From an uncultured Pelagibacteraceae bacterium (GTDB lineage Bacteria; Pseudomonadota; Alphaproteobacteria; Pelagibacterales; Pelagibacteraceae), in contig CACKCM010000007.1 in NCBI GenBank assembly GCA_902598735.1, positions 1 through 64,000 of the forward strand: a stretch of 64,000 nucleotides of DNA. Direction: 5' to 3'. Under the pieces are notes generated by a model. That model ran no database searches. It was not told the origin of the DNA and worked only from the letters and a program-made list of their open reading frames with translations. A program made the translations under genes and the position numbers. This document shows, in pieces, positions 50,278 to 61,086 of this stretch (positions are counted from its first letter, which is position 1; every line of letters starts with the position of its first letter).

Positions 50278-51530
50278 TGAATTTAATTGCAAAGCCTTCA
50301 AAAGATAATATTAAAACTTATGTTCCTATAGGTTTATCTCTTGTTTCTTTAAGTTTTTTAGATGTTTTTGTTAATGCCTTCTTCAATTTAAATTTTACGG
50401 GATTTTTACCTTCTCAATTAAGCTATTTTTTACCATTGATAATAGGCTTAATTGGCTTTTACCTTATCAGAATTGAGTTTAGCGGTGTTCGTTCTTTAGA
50501 TATTTTAAATAAGAACATAAATTCTAATAATTTTAATGCTTTATTAACACTTTTCACAATTTTTATTATCATAAAATCCATTCCTCCAATGTTGGACTGG
50601 TTTATTTTAGAGGCTAATTTTGCAGGTAATTCAAAAGATGACTGTACAGGTGATGGTGCTTGTTGGGTTTTTATAAAAGTTTGGTTCAACAGATTTATGT
50701 ACGGCCTGTATCCTGACGCAGAACAATGGAGAATAAATACAGCTTTTTTAATCTTATTTGCTGTTGTGGGAGTTTCATTTTTCGTAACTGAAAAACTAAA
50801 AAAATATTTTATCTTATTCCTGGTTTTTGTTTTTCCATTCTTGGGAATTAAACTTATTTCAGGTGGAAGTTTTGGACTTGAATATGTTGAAAGTGCAGCT
50901 TGGGGTGGCCTCTCATTAACTTTTATTATTTCTGCTTTTGCAATACTTTTTTGTTTTCCAATTGGAGTGATTTTGGCCCTAGGAAGAAGATCTTCTTTGC
51001 CAGCAATTAAATATATTTCTATTGGTTTTATAGAACTTTGGAGAGGAGTTCCTCTTATTACTGTTTTATTTATGTCAGCAGTGATGTTTCCTATGTTTTT
51101 ACCTGATGGAACTTTTATTGATAAATTAATAAGAGTGCTAATAGCAATTACATTATTTGAAGCTGCGTATATGGCGGAAGTTGTAAGAGGAGGATTGCAA
51201 GCTTTACCAAAAGGTCAATACGAAGCTGCTAAATCTTTAGGAATGGGGTACTGGAGAATGAATGCACTCATAATATTGCCCCAAGCGCTTAAATTAGTGA
51301 TACCTGGAATAGCAAACACTCTTTTAGCTCTTGTAAAAGATACTCCATTAATTTTCGTTGTAGGGTTGATGGAATTAGCAGGTATGATAGGTTTAGCAAA
51401 AACTAATCCTAAATGGCTTGGAATGGCAATGGAGGGCTATGTTTTTGCAGGTTTAGTTTTCTGGGTAATATGTTATGCAATGAGTAGATACAGTCAGAAT
51501 TTAGAGAAAAAATTAAGTACAGAAAGATAG
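50277..51530 (+). CDS. aapM: Amino-acid ABC transporter permease (AapM-like)
   Basis: [54 protein letters not shown]. Confidence 0.92.
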   Translation: MNLIAKPSKDNIKTYVPIGLSLVSLSFLDVFVNAFFNLNFTGFLPSQLSYFLPLIIGLIGFYLIRIEFSGVRSLDILNKNINSNNFNALLTLFTIFIIIKSIPPMLDWFILEANFAGNSKDDCTGDGACWVFIKVWFNRFMYGLYPDAEQWRINTAFLILFAVVGVSFFVTEKLKKYFILFLVFVFPFLGIKLISGGSFGLEYVESAAWGGLSLTFIISAFAILFCFPIGVILALGRRSSLPAIKYISIGFIELWRGVPLITVLFMSAVMFPMFLPDGTFIDKLIRVLIAITLFEAAYMAEVVRGGLQALPKGQYEAAKSLGMGYWRMNALIILPQALKLVIPGIANTLLALVKDTPLIFVVGLMELAGMIGLAKTNPKWLGMAMEGYVFAGLVFWVICYAMSRYSQNLEKKLSTER

Positions 51531-51532
51531 TT

Positions 51533-52264
51533 ATGTCAAAAATAATTGAACTTAAAAATGTAAATAAATGGTTTGATAAATTTCAAGTTCTTAAGGACAT
51601 TGATCTCGAGGTAGCCCCACAAGAGAAAATTGTTATATGTGGACCGTCTGGATCTGGTAAGTCAACGTTAATAAGATGTATTAATAGATTAGAAGAGCAT
51701 CAAGAGGGAAATATAATAGTTGATGGAACAGAACTTGCTGAGAATACAAAAAATATTGAGAAAATAAGAGCTGAAGTTGGAATGGTATTTCAACAGTTTA
51801 ATTTATTCCCTCACTTATCTATTTTAGATAATTGTTCTTTGGCGCCTATTTGGGTTAAGAAACTTCCAAAAAAACAAGCTGAAGAAATAGCAATGAATAA
51901 TTTAAAAAGAGTTCAAATTGATGATCAAGCTTTGAAATTCCCGGGACAGCTTTCAGGAGGACAGCAACAACGTGCTGCAATCGCAAGAGCTTTGTGTATG
52001 GAACCTAAAATAATGTTATTTGATGAACCAACATCTGCATTAGATCCAGAAATGATTAAAGAAGTTTTAGATGTAATGGTTGATTTAGCAAAAGGTGGAA
52101 TGACAATGATAGTGGTTACTCACGAAATGGGATTTGCAAAAGAAGTAGCTGATTACATGATTTTTATGGATGAAGGGAAAATAGTTGAAAGAGCAAAAAC
52201 AAAAGAGTTTTTTGAAAATCCAAAATCAGATCGTACTAAACTATTTTTAAGTCAAATATTATAG
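51533..52264 (+). CDS. aapP: Amino-acid ABC transporter ATPase (AapP-like)
   Basis: [61 protein letters not shown]. Confidence 0.94.
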   Translation: MSKIIELKNVNKWFDKFQVLKDIDLEVAPQEKIVICGPSGSGKSTLIRCINRLEEHQEGNIIVDGTELAENTKNIEKIRAEVGMVFQQFNLFPHLSILDNCSLAPIWVKKLPKKQAEEIAMNNLKRVQIDDQALKFPGQLSGGQQQRAAIARALCMEPKIMLFDEPTSALDPEMIKEVLDVMVDLAKGGMTMIVVTHEMGFAKEVADYMIFMDEGKIVERAKTKEFFENPKSDRTKLFLSQIL

Positions 52265-53254
52265 CCATTTTGGTATTGGCAAATTTTTACTTTTTAAAAA
52301 TTCTTTATTAAAAATTTTACTAGCATATCTTTTTCCATGATCACAAAGAATAGTAACTATAGTTTTTCCAGGACCCATTTTTTGTGCAAGTTTTATTGCA
52401 CCAGCGATATTAATACCAGACGATCCACCTAATATAATTTTTTGCTCTTCAATTAAGTCATACACTATATTTAAAGCATCTGTATCATTTGTTTGAAAAG
52501 CATCATCAACCAATGCCTTTTCAAAATTTTTGGTAATCCTTGCAGTACCAATGCCTTCTGTTATCGAGTTGCCCGAGCTTTCTAATTTATTATTCTTAAT
52601 GTGCGAGAATAATGAAGAACCCATTGGATCTGATAAAGCAATCTTTATATTTTTATTCTTATTTTTTAGCCCTATGGACACACCAGCTAAAGTTCCACCT
52701 GTGCCAACAGCACAAGTAAAACCATCAACCGAACCAGCTGTTTGGTTCCAAATTTCTTCTGCTGTAGTTTTGATGTGAGCATCTGTATTTATAACATTAT
52801 CAAACTGATTAGCCCAGTATACACCATTCTCACTTTTTCTATTTAAATCCTCAGCAATTTGTTTAGACTGTTTTATATAATTTTTTGGATTAGAGTATGG
52901 AACAGCATCGACTTCAATTAATTCAGCACCTAATTTTTTAAGAGTTTCTTTTTTTTCAATTGATTGGGTATTTGGAATTACTATTTTAAGTTTCAGATCA
53001 TATTCTTTACAAACTACTGCTAAACCTATTCCGGTATTTCCGGCTGTACCTTCCACAATAGTTCCTCCTTTTGAAATAAGTTTTCTCTTAATTGCATCTT
53101 TAACAATAAATAATGCCGCTCTATCTTTTACTGACTCTCCAGGATTAAAATATTCAGCCTTTCCATAAATATTGCAACCAGTCAATTCTGAGGCTTGTTT
53201 TAGTCTCACTAATGGTGTATTCCCAATTTGAGAAATTACTGAGTTAGTTTCCAT
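52259..53254 (-). CDS. Cysteine synthase-like PLP enzyme
   Basis: [61 protein letters not shown]. Confidence 0.88.
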   Translation of the reverse strand: METNSVISQIGNTPLVRLKQASELTGCNIYGKAEYFNPGESVKDRAALFIVKDAIKRKLISKGGTIVEGTAGNTGIGLAVVCKEYDLKLKIVIPNTQSIEKKETLKKLGAELIEVDAVPYSNPKNYIKQSKQIAEDLNRKSENGVYWANQFDNVINTDAHIKTTAEEIWNQTAGSVDGFTCAVGTGGTLAGVSIGLKNKNKNIKIALSDPMGSSLFSHIKNNKLESSGNSITEGIGTARITKNFEKALVDDAFQTNDTDALNIVYDLIEEQKIILGGSSGINIAGAIKLAQKMGPGKTIVTILCDHGKRYASKIFNKEFLKSKNLPIPKWL

Positions 53255-53266
53255 ATCATTAAATAT

Positions 53267-53950
53267 ATGAAAAAATATTTACTTTCAATTGCTTTAATAC
53301 TCTTTTTATTTTTAGAAACTAACGCTCATGTCGGTCACTATTCCAAGTATAATTATTTAGAATACGAATTATTTAGAAATAATAAATTAATTGGTTATCA
53401 TAAGTACTCTTTTCAGAGAAATAACGGAAATCTAGTAATTGACAATAATGTAAGTTTTAAGATCCGAAAGTTAGGTGTAGATCTTTATAAATATGAAGCA
53501 GAGGGGGTGGAAAAGTACAAAAATGGAGTTTTTTTAAGTTTTAACTCAAAGACAAATCAAAATAAAAAAAAAAAATACGTAAATATTTCAGTAGATCCAG
53601 TCGATAAAAATTTAATTATTGATGGCTCTTCTTTTAAAGGCAAGGCATCAAAAGAAATGATCATTGGAACTTGGTGGAATCATGAAATAGTTCAAAAAAA
53701 AGCTCAAATTAGTGCTGTTTCTGGACGAATTATTGAACAAAAAGTTGAATTTATTGGAAAAGAGGAAGTCGTAATCGGAGATAAAGTTTATAAAACATTA
53801 AGATTTAATTTTAGTTCTTCCGACCCGAGTTTATCAAAAGACAAGAAGCTAAATACTGATATTTGGTATGAGGAGAGCACCTATCTTTGGGTAAAAGCAG
53901 CATTTGATAAAACTGGTTATTGGGAATATAGGTTAAAAAAAGCAAAATAG
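53267..53950 (+). CDS. Secreted DUF6134/DUF3108-like hypothetical protein
   Basis: Signal peptide LLSIALILFLFLETNAH; LEYELFRNNKLIGYHKYSF...YKYEAEGVEKYKNG...DIWYEESTYLWVKAAFDKTG. Confidence 0.7.
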   Translation: MKKYLLSIALILFLFLETNAHVGHYSKYNYLEYELFRNNKLIGYHKYSFQRNNGNLVIDNNVSFKIRKLGVDLYKYEAEGVEKYKNGVFLSFNSKTNQNKKKKYVNISVDPVDKNLIIDGSSFKGKASKEMIIGTWWNHEIVQKKAQISAVSGRIIEQKVEFIGKEEVVIGDKVYKTLRFNFSSSDPSLSKDKKLNTDIWYEESTYLWVKAAFDKTGYWEYRLKKAK

Positions 53951-54091
53951 TCAAATTCAAATCTTTATTTTTTTGATTTAGTCAATACAAAATATATGTT
54001 TTTTTGCCTTTTTTTTCCCTTAAAAAAAAAAATTATAGGTATTGCCAAAAAGTTCATTTTGAGGTTCTATATTTAAAAATTAGGGAGTTCT

Positions 54092-54457
54092 ATGGAAGAA
54101 AATTTCAATGTTCACTTAGGCAAAAAATTAAGAATGAGAAGATTATCTTTAGGATTGACACAAACCAAAGTTGCACAGGCAATAAATGTTACATTTCAGC
54201 AGATACAAAAATATGAAAAAGGTACAAATGGCGTAAGTTCCAATAGATTAATGCAACTGTCGCAATTTTTAAAAGTTCCAATAATATACTTTTTTGAGGA
54301 TTTTAAAGAGTTTAAAGATATCAATTCAGAAGATGAGTCAAATCATGATCTTAACTATTCTTTTTTAAGTAGAACGTTCTCTTCTTTATCAAAAGCCCAT
54401 AAAGAAAAAATATTACAAATCCTCAGTAATACTTCTAAATTTGAAAAAGTTGGTTAA
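54092..54457 (+). CDS. XRE-family HTH transcriptional regulator
   Basis: LGKKLRMRRLSLGLTQTKVAQAINVTFQQIQKYEKGTNGVSSNRLMQLSQFL. Confidence 0.92.
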   Translation: MEENFNVHLGKKLRMRRLSLGLTQTKVAQAINVTFQQIQKYEKGTNGVSSNRLMQLSQFLKVPIIYFFEDFKEFKDINSEDESNHDLNYSFLSRTFSSLSKAHKEKILQILSNTSKFEKVG

Positions 54458-54458
54458 T

Positions 54459-54534
54459 TGGCTCCTCGGGCAGGACTCGAACCTGCGACCAATTGATTAA
54501 CAGTCAACTGCTCTACCAACTGAGCTACCGAGGA
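54459..54534 (-). tRNA. tRNA-Asn (anticodon GTT)
   Basis: Reverse complement TCCTCGGTAGCTCAGTTGGTAGAGCAGTTGACTGTTAATCAATTGGTCGCAGGTTCGAGTCCTGCCCGAGGAGCCA. Confidence 0.96.
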
Positions 54535-54581
54535 ATAGAAATGAACATACTTTTTTTACTACTATAAAACAACTTATTTTT

Positions 54582-54655
54582 TGGAGGCCACGCCCAGAAT
54601 CGAACTGGGATAAAAGGATTTGCAATCCTCTGCGTAACCATTCCGCCACGTGGCC
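54582..54655 (-). tRNA. tRNA-Cys (anticodon GCA)
   Basis: Reverse complement GGCCACGTGGCGGAATGGTTACGCAGAGGATTGCAAATCCTTTTATCCCAGTTCGATTCTGGGCGTGGCCTCCA. Confidence 0.96.
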
Positions 54656-54679
54656 ATCTATATAAAATCATGATGGATA

Positions 54680-55735
54680 TCATGTTTTTATTCTATTTCT
54701 ATTATAATCGAATAAGTATAACTTATTTTTTGGTAAGTAAATTGTAATATTTTTATCTTTAATATTCTTATTCGACTTTATTCTCATTTCTTTACCATTA
54801 AGATGAGTATATATGATTTTTTCTGAACCTAAATTTTCTATAAGGTCAGCTTTTATATTGATTGCTATTTCACTATTATTTTCTAAAGAGATGTCCTCTG
54901 GTCTTATACCTATATAGAATTCATTATCAAAATTAGATTTTTCAAATTTAATTTCTTTATCAAGTAATTTAAAAGTATTTTTATTCACTATATCTTGAGT
55001 TTTGATCTTTAAAATATTCATTTTAGGGTTTCCTATAAATTCGGCTACAAAAATATTAGTTGGGTTGTTGTAGATAGCTTCTGGGCTATCAAACTGTTCT
55101 ATTTTTCCATTATTCATAATCACAATTCTATCAGCTAAAGTCATAGCTTCAATTTGGTCATGAGTTACATATACGATATTACTTTTCAATTTTTTATGTA
55201 ATTTAGAAATTTCAACCCTCATCTCTGCTCTTAGAGCCGCATCAAGATTAGAAAGTGGTTCATCAAATAAAAACAATTTAGGATTTCTTGTAATAGCCCT
55301 TCCAATAGCAACTCGTTGTCTTTGACCGCCTGATAATTCCTTTGGTTTTCGATCTAAAAGCTCTTCAATTTGCAAGATTTTTGCAGCTTCAAATACTTTA
55401 TCTTTAATCTGATTTTTTGGCATTTTTTCAGATTTCAAACCAAATGAGATATTTTGAAAAACGTTCATATGTGGATATAAAGCATATGATTGAAAAACCA
55501 TCGCAATTTCCCTTTTTGATGGCAGCAAATTATTTAGAAGATTATTTTCTAAAAGTATTTTTCCATTATCTACTTTTTCTAACCCAGCTATCATTCTTAG
55601 TAGTGTAGATTTTCCGCAACCAGATGGACCTAATAATACTATAAATTTTCCTTTTTCAACCTCTAGGTTAAATTTACTAATTACCTTGTTTTCACCAAAA
55701 GATTTATCAATATCTGCAAGTTTTAAAAAAGCCAT
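54680..55735 (-). CDS. Sugar-type ABC transporter ATPase (UgpC/MalK/MsmK-like)
   Basis: LLGPSGCGKSTLLRMIAGLEKVDNG, LSGGQRQRVAIGRAI, YVTHDQIEAMTLADRI, FVAEFIGNPKMN. Confidence 0.94.
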   Translation of the reverse strand: MAFLKLADIDKSFGENKVISKFNLEVEKGKFIVLLGPSGCGKSTLLRMIAGLEKVDNGKILLENNLLNNLLPSKREIAMVFQSYALYPHMNVFQNISFGLKSEKMPKNQIKDKVFEAAKILQIEELLDRKPKELSGGQRQRVAIGRAITRNPKLFLFDEPLSNLDAALRAEMRVEISKLHKKLKSNIVYVTHDQIEAMTLADRIVIMNNGKIEQFDSPEAIYNNPTNIFVAEFIGNPKMNILKIKTQDIVNKNTFKLLDKEIKFEKSNFDNEFYIGIRPEDISLENNSEIAINIKADLIENLGSEKIIYTHLNGKEMRIKSNKNIKDKNITIYLPKNKLYLFDYNRNRIKT

Positions 55736-55854
55736 ATTCTACAAATTTTCAATTTGTTAATTTTTTCAAACCTCGTATGCATTTTAATCATAGAAGATTT
55801 CATTACCTTATTGTTAAACTTAAAGCATTATTTAAATAATTAATAGGAGGAAAA

Positions 55855-57177
55855 ATGAAAAAAATCATAGCTTTCGTTTTTGCTTTAACTTTTTTGTCGT
55901 CTAATAGTTATGCAGATATTACTTTTTGGACTACTGAAGTTCAACCGGCAAGAATGGAAAAGCAAATGGAAATGGCTAAATCATTTGAGTCAAAAACTGG
56001 AATTAAAGTTGAAGTCATACCGGTAGAAGAAAAAGATTTAGGTTCCAGGGCTACTGCAGCTGCAGCAGCAGGTAACCTTCCTGATGTGATTTATCATACA
56101 CTTCAATATGTTTTACCTTGGGCAGAGGCGGGTATACTCGATGTAAATGCTAATAATGATGTTGTTAAAAGTTTAGGAAAAAATACTTTTGCTCCAGGAG
56201 CATTGAACATGGCAAAGAAAGGTGGAAAAATTGCTGCTGTTCCAGTTGATGGGTGGACACAGATGGTAGTTTATAGGAAAGACTTATTTAAACAAGCAGG
56301 TCTTGAACCACCAACGAGTTACGAAAACATAATTAAAGCTGTGAAAGTTCTCTCTGGCGGAGATATGTTTGGATTTGTAGCTGCAACTAAAACTGATGAA
56401 AACTTTATGAGCCAAGTTCTTGAGCACGTTCTTTTAGCAAACGGAGTAAACTTTGTTAAAAAAGGTGGTACAAAAAAACAAGGTAAAGCTCTTAAAAACT
56501 CTTTAGAATTTTATAAAGTTATTGCTAAAGCAAGTCCTCCAGGAGAACTATTCTGGAAACAATCTAGAGAGTTATACTTTGCTGGTAAAACTCCAATGAT
56601 AATTTGGTCACCATTCATTATGGATGAATTGGCTGGTTTACGAGACTCTGCTCCACCAACAATAAATAACGATCCAACATCACCAGAGCTTGCTTCAAAA
56701 ACTGGTTTCATAACAAATTTTAGCGGACCAAATAATAAAAAAGGAGCTGCATGGGCAGATGTTAGATACTTTGGTATCACAGCTGACGCTGATACAGATG
56801 AAGCAAAGAAGTTTATTGAGTATTCTATGGACGAGGGTTACACAAGTACATTAGCAATAGCTCCTGAAGGTAAGTTTCCTGTAAGAAGAGGAAATTCTTC
56901 AGATCCTGCTGCGTTTACAAAAGCTTGGAGTAAATTACCAGTTGGTGTAGATAGAAAAAAACCATTAACTGAACTTTATTCATCAGATGTAATCAATAAT
57001 ATTGTTGCTGGGTTAGATACTGCAAACAGGTGGGGTGTAAAAGAAGGGGAACTTTCTAGAGCATCAAAAATTATCAATGCTCAATTCTTAAATAGAATTA
57101 CAAGAGAATATATTGATGATCAGATAACCGTTGATGAAGCAGTTAAAAAAATTAACGCAGAATTAGCAAAATTCTAG
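55855..57177 (+). CDS. Sugar-type ABC transporter substrate-binding protein
   Basis: Signal peptide, ITFWTTEVQPARMEKQMEMAKSFESKTGIKVEVIPV, solute-binding family 1. Confidence 0.9.
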   Translation: MKKIIAFVFALTFLSSNSYADITFWTTEVQPARMEKQMEMAKSFESKTGIKVEVIPVEEKDLGSRATAAAAAGNLPDVIYHTLQYVLPWAEAGILDVNANNDVVKSLGKNTFAPGALNMAKKGGKIAAVPVDGWTQMVVYRKDLFKQAGLEPPTSYENIIKAVKVLSGGDMFGFVAATKTDENFMSQVLEHVLLANGVNFVKKGGTKKQGKALKNSLEFYKVIAKASPPGELFWKQSRELYFAGKTPMIIWSPFIMDELAGLRDSAPPTINNDPTSPELASKTGFITNFSGPNNKKGAAWADVRYFGITADADTDEAKKFIEYSMDEGYTSTLAIAPEGKFPVRRGNSSDPAAFTKAWSKLPVGVDRKKPLTELYSSDVINNIVAGLDTANRWGVKEGELSRASKIINAQFLNRITREYIDDQITVDEAVKKINAELAKF

Positions 57178-57191
57178 TAAATTTATTTCTA

Positions 57192-57222
57192 AAAAGCGGA
57201 TAATAAGCTATTATCCGCTTTT
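57192..57222 (+). terminator. Perfect 14-bp stem hairpin between SBP and permease (terminator/attenuator or 3'-end stabiliser)
   Basis: aaaagcggataata agc tattatccgctttt; permease ATG begins 2 nt later at 57225. Confidence 0.65.
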
Positions 57223-57224
57223 AG

Positions 57225-58484
57225 ATGAGCACATCTTTATCAAAAATAGAAAAAAGAACAGCATACACTCTTCTTTTACCTGCCGTATGTTTGGTTTTTG
57301 CAATTATTTTATTTCCAATTTTTGCAAATGTCTGGATTAGTTTTAAAGAAGTTGGACTTAAGGATATAAGAATTCCTGAGCCCAGGGCTAAAAAAATCAT
57401 CAAAAATATAAAAGACAATAATTCTGAATTAATAATTATCTATAAATTAAGAAATAGCTCTTTGGTCCAAGATATTAGAGAAGTTAGATTTTCAGATAAA
57501 TTACCTAAAAACATTGAACCAATTAATTTGGATAAAAGATGTGAATTTAAGTCATCAAAAGTCAAATGTTTTTTTGGAAACTGGGATGCAGGATATCGAG
57601 AAAATTTTGAAATTTTTGTAAAAGACTTAAATAACAACGCAATCGACAGTCAATATATTAAATCTAACAAACCAGATTTGAATGGAAAATCTAATAATAT
57701 CCTATTGTCTACAGATTTTACTTTAAAAAATTTTAAAAATGTTTTCATGAACAACAATTTTCTTGAGCTACTAATGACAACTTTTTACTTTACTTTTTTT
57801 GGAACACTTGGGGCTATTTTACTTGGCATATTCGCTGCCCAACTTGTAAATCAAAAATTTTATGGGAGAACTTTTATGCGAAGTATACTTCTTTTCCCTT
57901 ATGTAGGACCTGTGGTTGCTTTGGCTTATACCTGGACTTTACTTTTAGATCCTAATAGTGGCATAATAAATTCACTACTTGTTAATTATGGAGTCATAGA
58001 AAAACCAATAAATTTACTTGGACAAAAATATTTAATCATAAATATTTTAGGTTTCGAGTTAAAACTCAGATTAGCATTGACAACAGTTATTTTTTTTGAG
58101 ATTTGGCGATATTTTCCTTTAGCTTTTTTATTTATATTAGCTAGGTTACAAGCTATTCCTAAAGATCTTTATGAGGCCGCGGATGTAGATGGAGCCGGGC
58201 CGTTTAGAAAATTCTTTTATATTACTCTTCCACAAATTACATCGATTTTATCAATTTTATTTATGATTAGATTTATTTGGAACTTTAATAAATTTGAAGA
58301 TATATTCTTATTAACTGGCGGCGCTTCGGGCACTTTAACATTACCAATAAGCGTTTATCAACAAGGATTTGCAGTATCAAATATTGGTATGGGCTCAGCA
58401 GTATCAATAGTAATCGTTTTATTATTAATTACTTTTATGATTATTTATTTCAAATTAATTGGAAAGAAGGCAAATGAAATTTAA
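57225..58484 (+). CDS. Sugar-type ABC transporter permease (MalF/UgpA-like) with inserted periplasmic region
   Basis: YEAADVDGAGPFRKFFYITLPQI EAA loop; about 110 aa hydrophilic insert after TM1. Confidence 0.88.
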   Translation: MSTSLSKIEKRTAYTLLLPAVCLVFAIILFPIFANVWISFKEVGLKDIRIPEPRAKKIIKNIKDNNSELIIIYKLRNSSLVQDIREVRFSDKLPKNIEPINLDKRCEFKSSKVKCFFGNWDAGYRENFEIFVKDLNNNAIDSQYIKSNKPDLNGKSNNILLSTDFTLKNFKNVFMNNNFLELLMTTFYFTFFGTLGAILLGIFAAQLVNQKFYGRTFMRSILLFPYVGPVVALAYTWTLLLDPNSGIINSLLVNYGVIEKPINLLGQKYLIINILGFELKLRLALTTVIFFEIWRYFPLAFLFILARLQAIPKDLYEAADVDGAGPFRKFFYITLPQITSILSILFMIRFIWNFNKFEDIFLLTGGASGTLTLPISVYQQGFAVSNIGMGSAVSIVIVLLLITFMIIYFKLIGKKANEI

Positions 58485-59667
58485 ATCTTTAATAATAACA
58501 GTATTTGCATCCTCAATTTTCTTAACAACAATTATTTGTATATGGAAAATAATATCAACTTTACAAGGCTTAAGTTTTACAAGCCTTAATTTAAATCTCA
58601 ATCTATTGCTATCACTTGGTTTAACTTTAATTTGCATATTTATTGGAAACAAGTTTAATCATATTTTAAAAATTTTAATATTATCTTCGTCATTTACAAT
58701 TTTATATACATTTCTAAATGAGAGCTCCCCTTTATGGTTTTCTGGCGGTATATTTTTATTAATTTTATTTTTTACAAATGTGTTAAGAAAATATGATTTT
58801 AAATATTTAAATCAGGATTTTATATCAGAAATAATTGTGTTCGAGTTTTTATCTTTATTTGCAATTATATTTTTTGCATTAGTTATATTATTTCCTTTTT
58901 ACATTATGTTCGTTACCAGCTTCAAAACACAAACTGCCTTATTGATTAACCCTCTTGATCTTAGTATTGATTTTTCAAAAAATATAATTGAAATATTTAA
59001 ATCTTACTTTGTCATTTTCAAAACTTATGATTTTGGTAGATATATTCTTACAAGTTCATATGTATCAATTGGAACTGTTTTAATAACTCTATTATTTGCT
59101 ATCCCAGCAGCATACGCGGTTGCAAGATTAAATTTCTTTGGTAAAACTTTTCTTTCAACATCAATTTTAATAATCTATATGTTTCCAGCAATTGTATTAG
59201 TAATTCCTTTATATACTGTTTTTAGTCAATTAGGTTTGAGAAATTCTGTTGAAGGCTTATTAATTGTTTACACAGCGACCACTCTCCCAGTTGCGATCTA
59301 TATGCTTCAGGGATATTTTAAAAGCATACCAAAAGAAATTGAAGAGGCAGGACTTATCGATGGACAAAATTGGTATGGAATAATTATTAGAATAATTATT
59401 CCACTTAGTTTACCTGCTATAGCTTCAGTTTCTTTATATGTTTTTATGATAGCTTGGAATGAATTTTTATTTTCTCTAATGTTTTTAGATAACCCAAAAA
59501 CATTCACATTATCTAGAGCAATTAATCATTTAACTGGAGATGCAGAAACGCCAAGACAATATTTAATGGCTGGATCAGTGGTGGTTACACTGCCAATACT
59601 TTTAATTTTTATATACTTTGAAAAATATTTAGTAAGCGGTTTAACAGCTGGAAGTGTAAAAGGATAA
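58474..59667 (+). CDS. Sugar-type ABC transporter permease (MalG/UgpE-like) with extra N-terminal TMs
   Basis: EIEEAGLIDGQNWYGIIIRIIIPLSLP EAA loop; MKFKSLIIT start preferred over ORF start 58459. Confidence 0.88.
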   Translation: MKFKSLIITVFASSIFLTTIICIWKIISTLQGLSFTSLNLNLNLLLSLGLTLICIFIGNKFNHILKILILSSSFTILYTFLNESSPLWFSGGIFLLILFFTNVLRKYDFKYLNQDFISEIIVFEFLSLFAIIFFALVILFPFYIMFVTSFKTQTALLINPLDLSIDFSKNIIEIFKSYFVIFKTYDFGRYILTSSYVSIGTVLITLLFAIPAAYAVARLNFFGKTFLSTSILIIYMFPAIVLVIPLYTVFSQLGLRNSVEGLLIVYTATTLPVAIYMLQGYFKSIPKEIEEAGLIDGQNWYGIIIRIIIPLSLPAIASVSLYVFMIAWNEFLFSLMFLDNPKTFTLSRAINHLTGDAETPRQYLMAGSVVVTLPILLIFIYFEKYLVSGLTAGSVKG

Positions 59668-60929
59668 TGAATAGACTTATTAAAGTTGCAAAAAAAACGT
59701 TAATAAATAATAGAAAATTAAATTATACTTTGCCTACTAACACAAAACTTTATCCAGCCCAATGGAATTGGGACTCAGCTTTTATTGCCTTAGGATATTC
59801 TAATTTTAATTTAAATTATTCATTTAAAGAAATTGAAACTTTAGTTTCAGGACAATGGAGTGATGGAATGATACCACATATTCTTTTTCATGTTAAAGAT
59901 TTAAGTTATACACCTAACTATAAAGCTTGGAATTGTGGTAAAAAAATTTCTTCGTCTGGAATAACACAACCACCTATATTGGCAAGTATTTTGAGGATAA
60001 TAATTGAGAGACAAAAATTTTCAAAAAAAGAAATTAAAAAATATCAAGCATTAATTTTGAAGATCAAAAAATATTTTAAATGGTTTATCAAATATAGAGA
60101 TCCTAAACGAACTGGTTTAATTTCTATACTTCATCCTTGGGAGAGTGGTTATGACAATTCTCCTCTATGGGATAAACCTATGAGTAAGATTAAAATAGAT
60201 AGCAAACTTGAATATAAGAGGAAGGATAATCAAATTGTTAACAAAAACCAAAGACCATTGAAAATAGATTATGATAGGTATGTAACAATTAAAAATCATT
60301 TTAGACAAATGAAATATGATCCAAAAAAACTTTTTTACAAATCAAAATTTAATGTTGTTGATGTAGGATTTAATTCTCTTTTTTTAAAAGCTTTAAAAGA
60401 TTTAAATTTTTTACTTGGATTAATAGGTAAAAAAAACTCCTCTTTTAAAAAATATATTCTTTTAAATGAAAGTAAACTTATAAAATTATTCAACTTAAAA
60501 AAAATGAAATTTAAAAATAAAGATCTTAAAAACAATACTGAAATAGAAATACCATCAATAACTAATTTTTTTATGTTATACGCCGATTTAAATAATAATC
60601 AAATAAATACACAGTTGATTAAAAGTTTAAAAAAATATTATAAAAATGATAAATATTTTTTTCCTTCAATAAGTTCAAATCATAAATCTTTTGAGGATAA
60701 AAGATACTGGAGGGGCCCAGTGTGGATAAATTGTAATTGGATTATTTACCAAGGGTTAAAAAATAAGGATAAGAAATTTTCTGAAATAATAAGAAAACAA
60801 ACCATAAATCTTATAGAAAAACAAAAATTTCGAGAATATTATAGTTCTAAGACAGGCTTAGGATTGGGCGCGAAAAATTTTTCTTGGTCTGCAGCTTTAT
60901 ATTTAGATTTGAAATTAAATAATACATGA
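59667..60929 (+). CDS. GH63/trehalase-like glycoside hydrolase (possible glucosyl/mannosylglycerate hydrolase)
   Basis: YPAQWNWDSAFIALG, GQWSDGMIPHILFH, HPWESGYDNSPLWD, RYWRGPVWINCNWIIYQGL, FREYYSSKTGLGLGAKNFSWSAALYLDL. Confidence 0.8.
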   Translation: MNRLIKVAKKTLINNRKLNYTLPTNTKLYPAQWNWDSAFIALGYSNFNLNYSFKEIETLVSGQWSDGMIPHILFHVKDLSYTPNYKAWNCGKKISSSGITQPPILASILRIIIERQKFSKKEIKKYQALILKIKKYFKWFIKYRDPKRTGLISILHPWESGYDNSPLWDKPMSKIKIDSKLEYKRKDNQIVNKNQRPLKIDYDRYVTIKNHFRQMKYDPKKLFYKSKFNVVDVGFNSLFLKALKDLNFLLGLIGKKNSSFKKYILLNESKLIKLFNLKKMKFKNKDLKNNTEIEIPSITNFFMLYADLNNNQINTQLIKSLKKYYKNDKYFFPSISSNHKSFEDKRYWRGPVWINCNWIIYQGLKNKDKKFSEIIRKQTINLIEKQKFREYYSSKTGLGLGAKNFSWSAALYLDLKLNNT

Positions 60930-61086
60930 GTGGTATTAGTCTAAATTCATCAGCGCTTCCAGTATGATCTCATACCTATCGCTTAAAAATCATAAAACAT
61001 GTATTTTTTAAATAAAAATTTAATCTTTAATATTCTTAGAACCTCTTATTTAATGTATATCTTTAGATACAAATAAAATTTTTATT

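Noticed and set aside
53991-54035. Dense T and A homopolymer runs that could suggest a terminator
   Set aside because: No convincing GC-containing stem; AT-rich background explains the runs
54004-54216. 70-aa + ORF upstream of the XRE regulator
   Set aside because: Starts in homopolymer-rich intergenic DNA and overlaps the XRE gene in another frame
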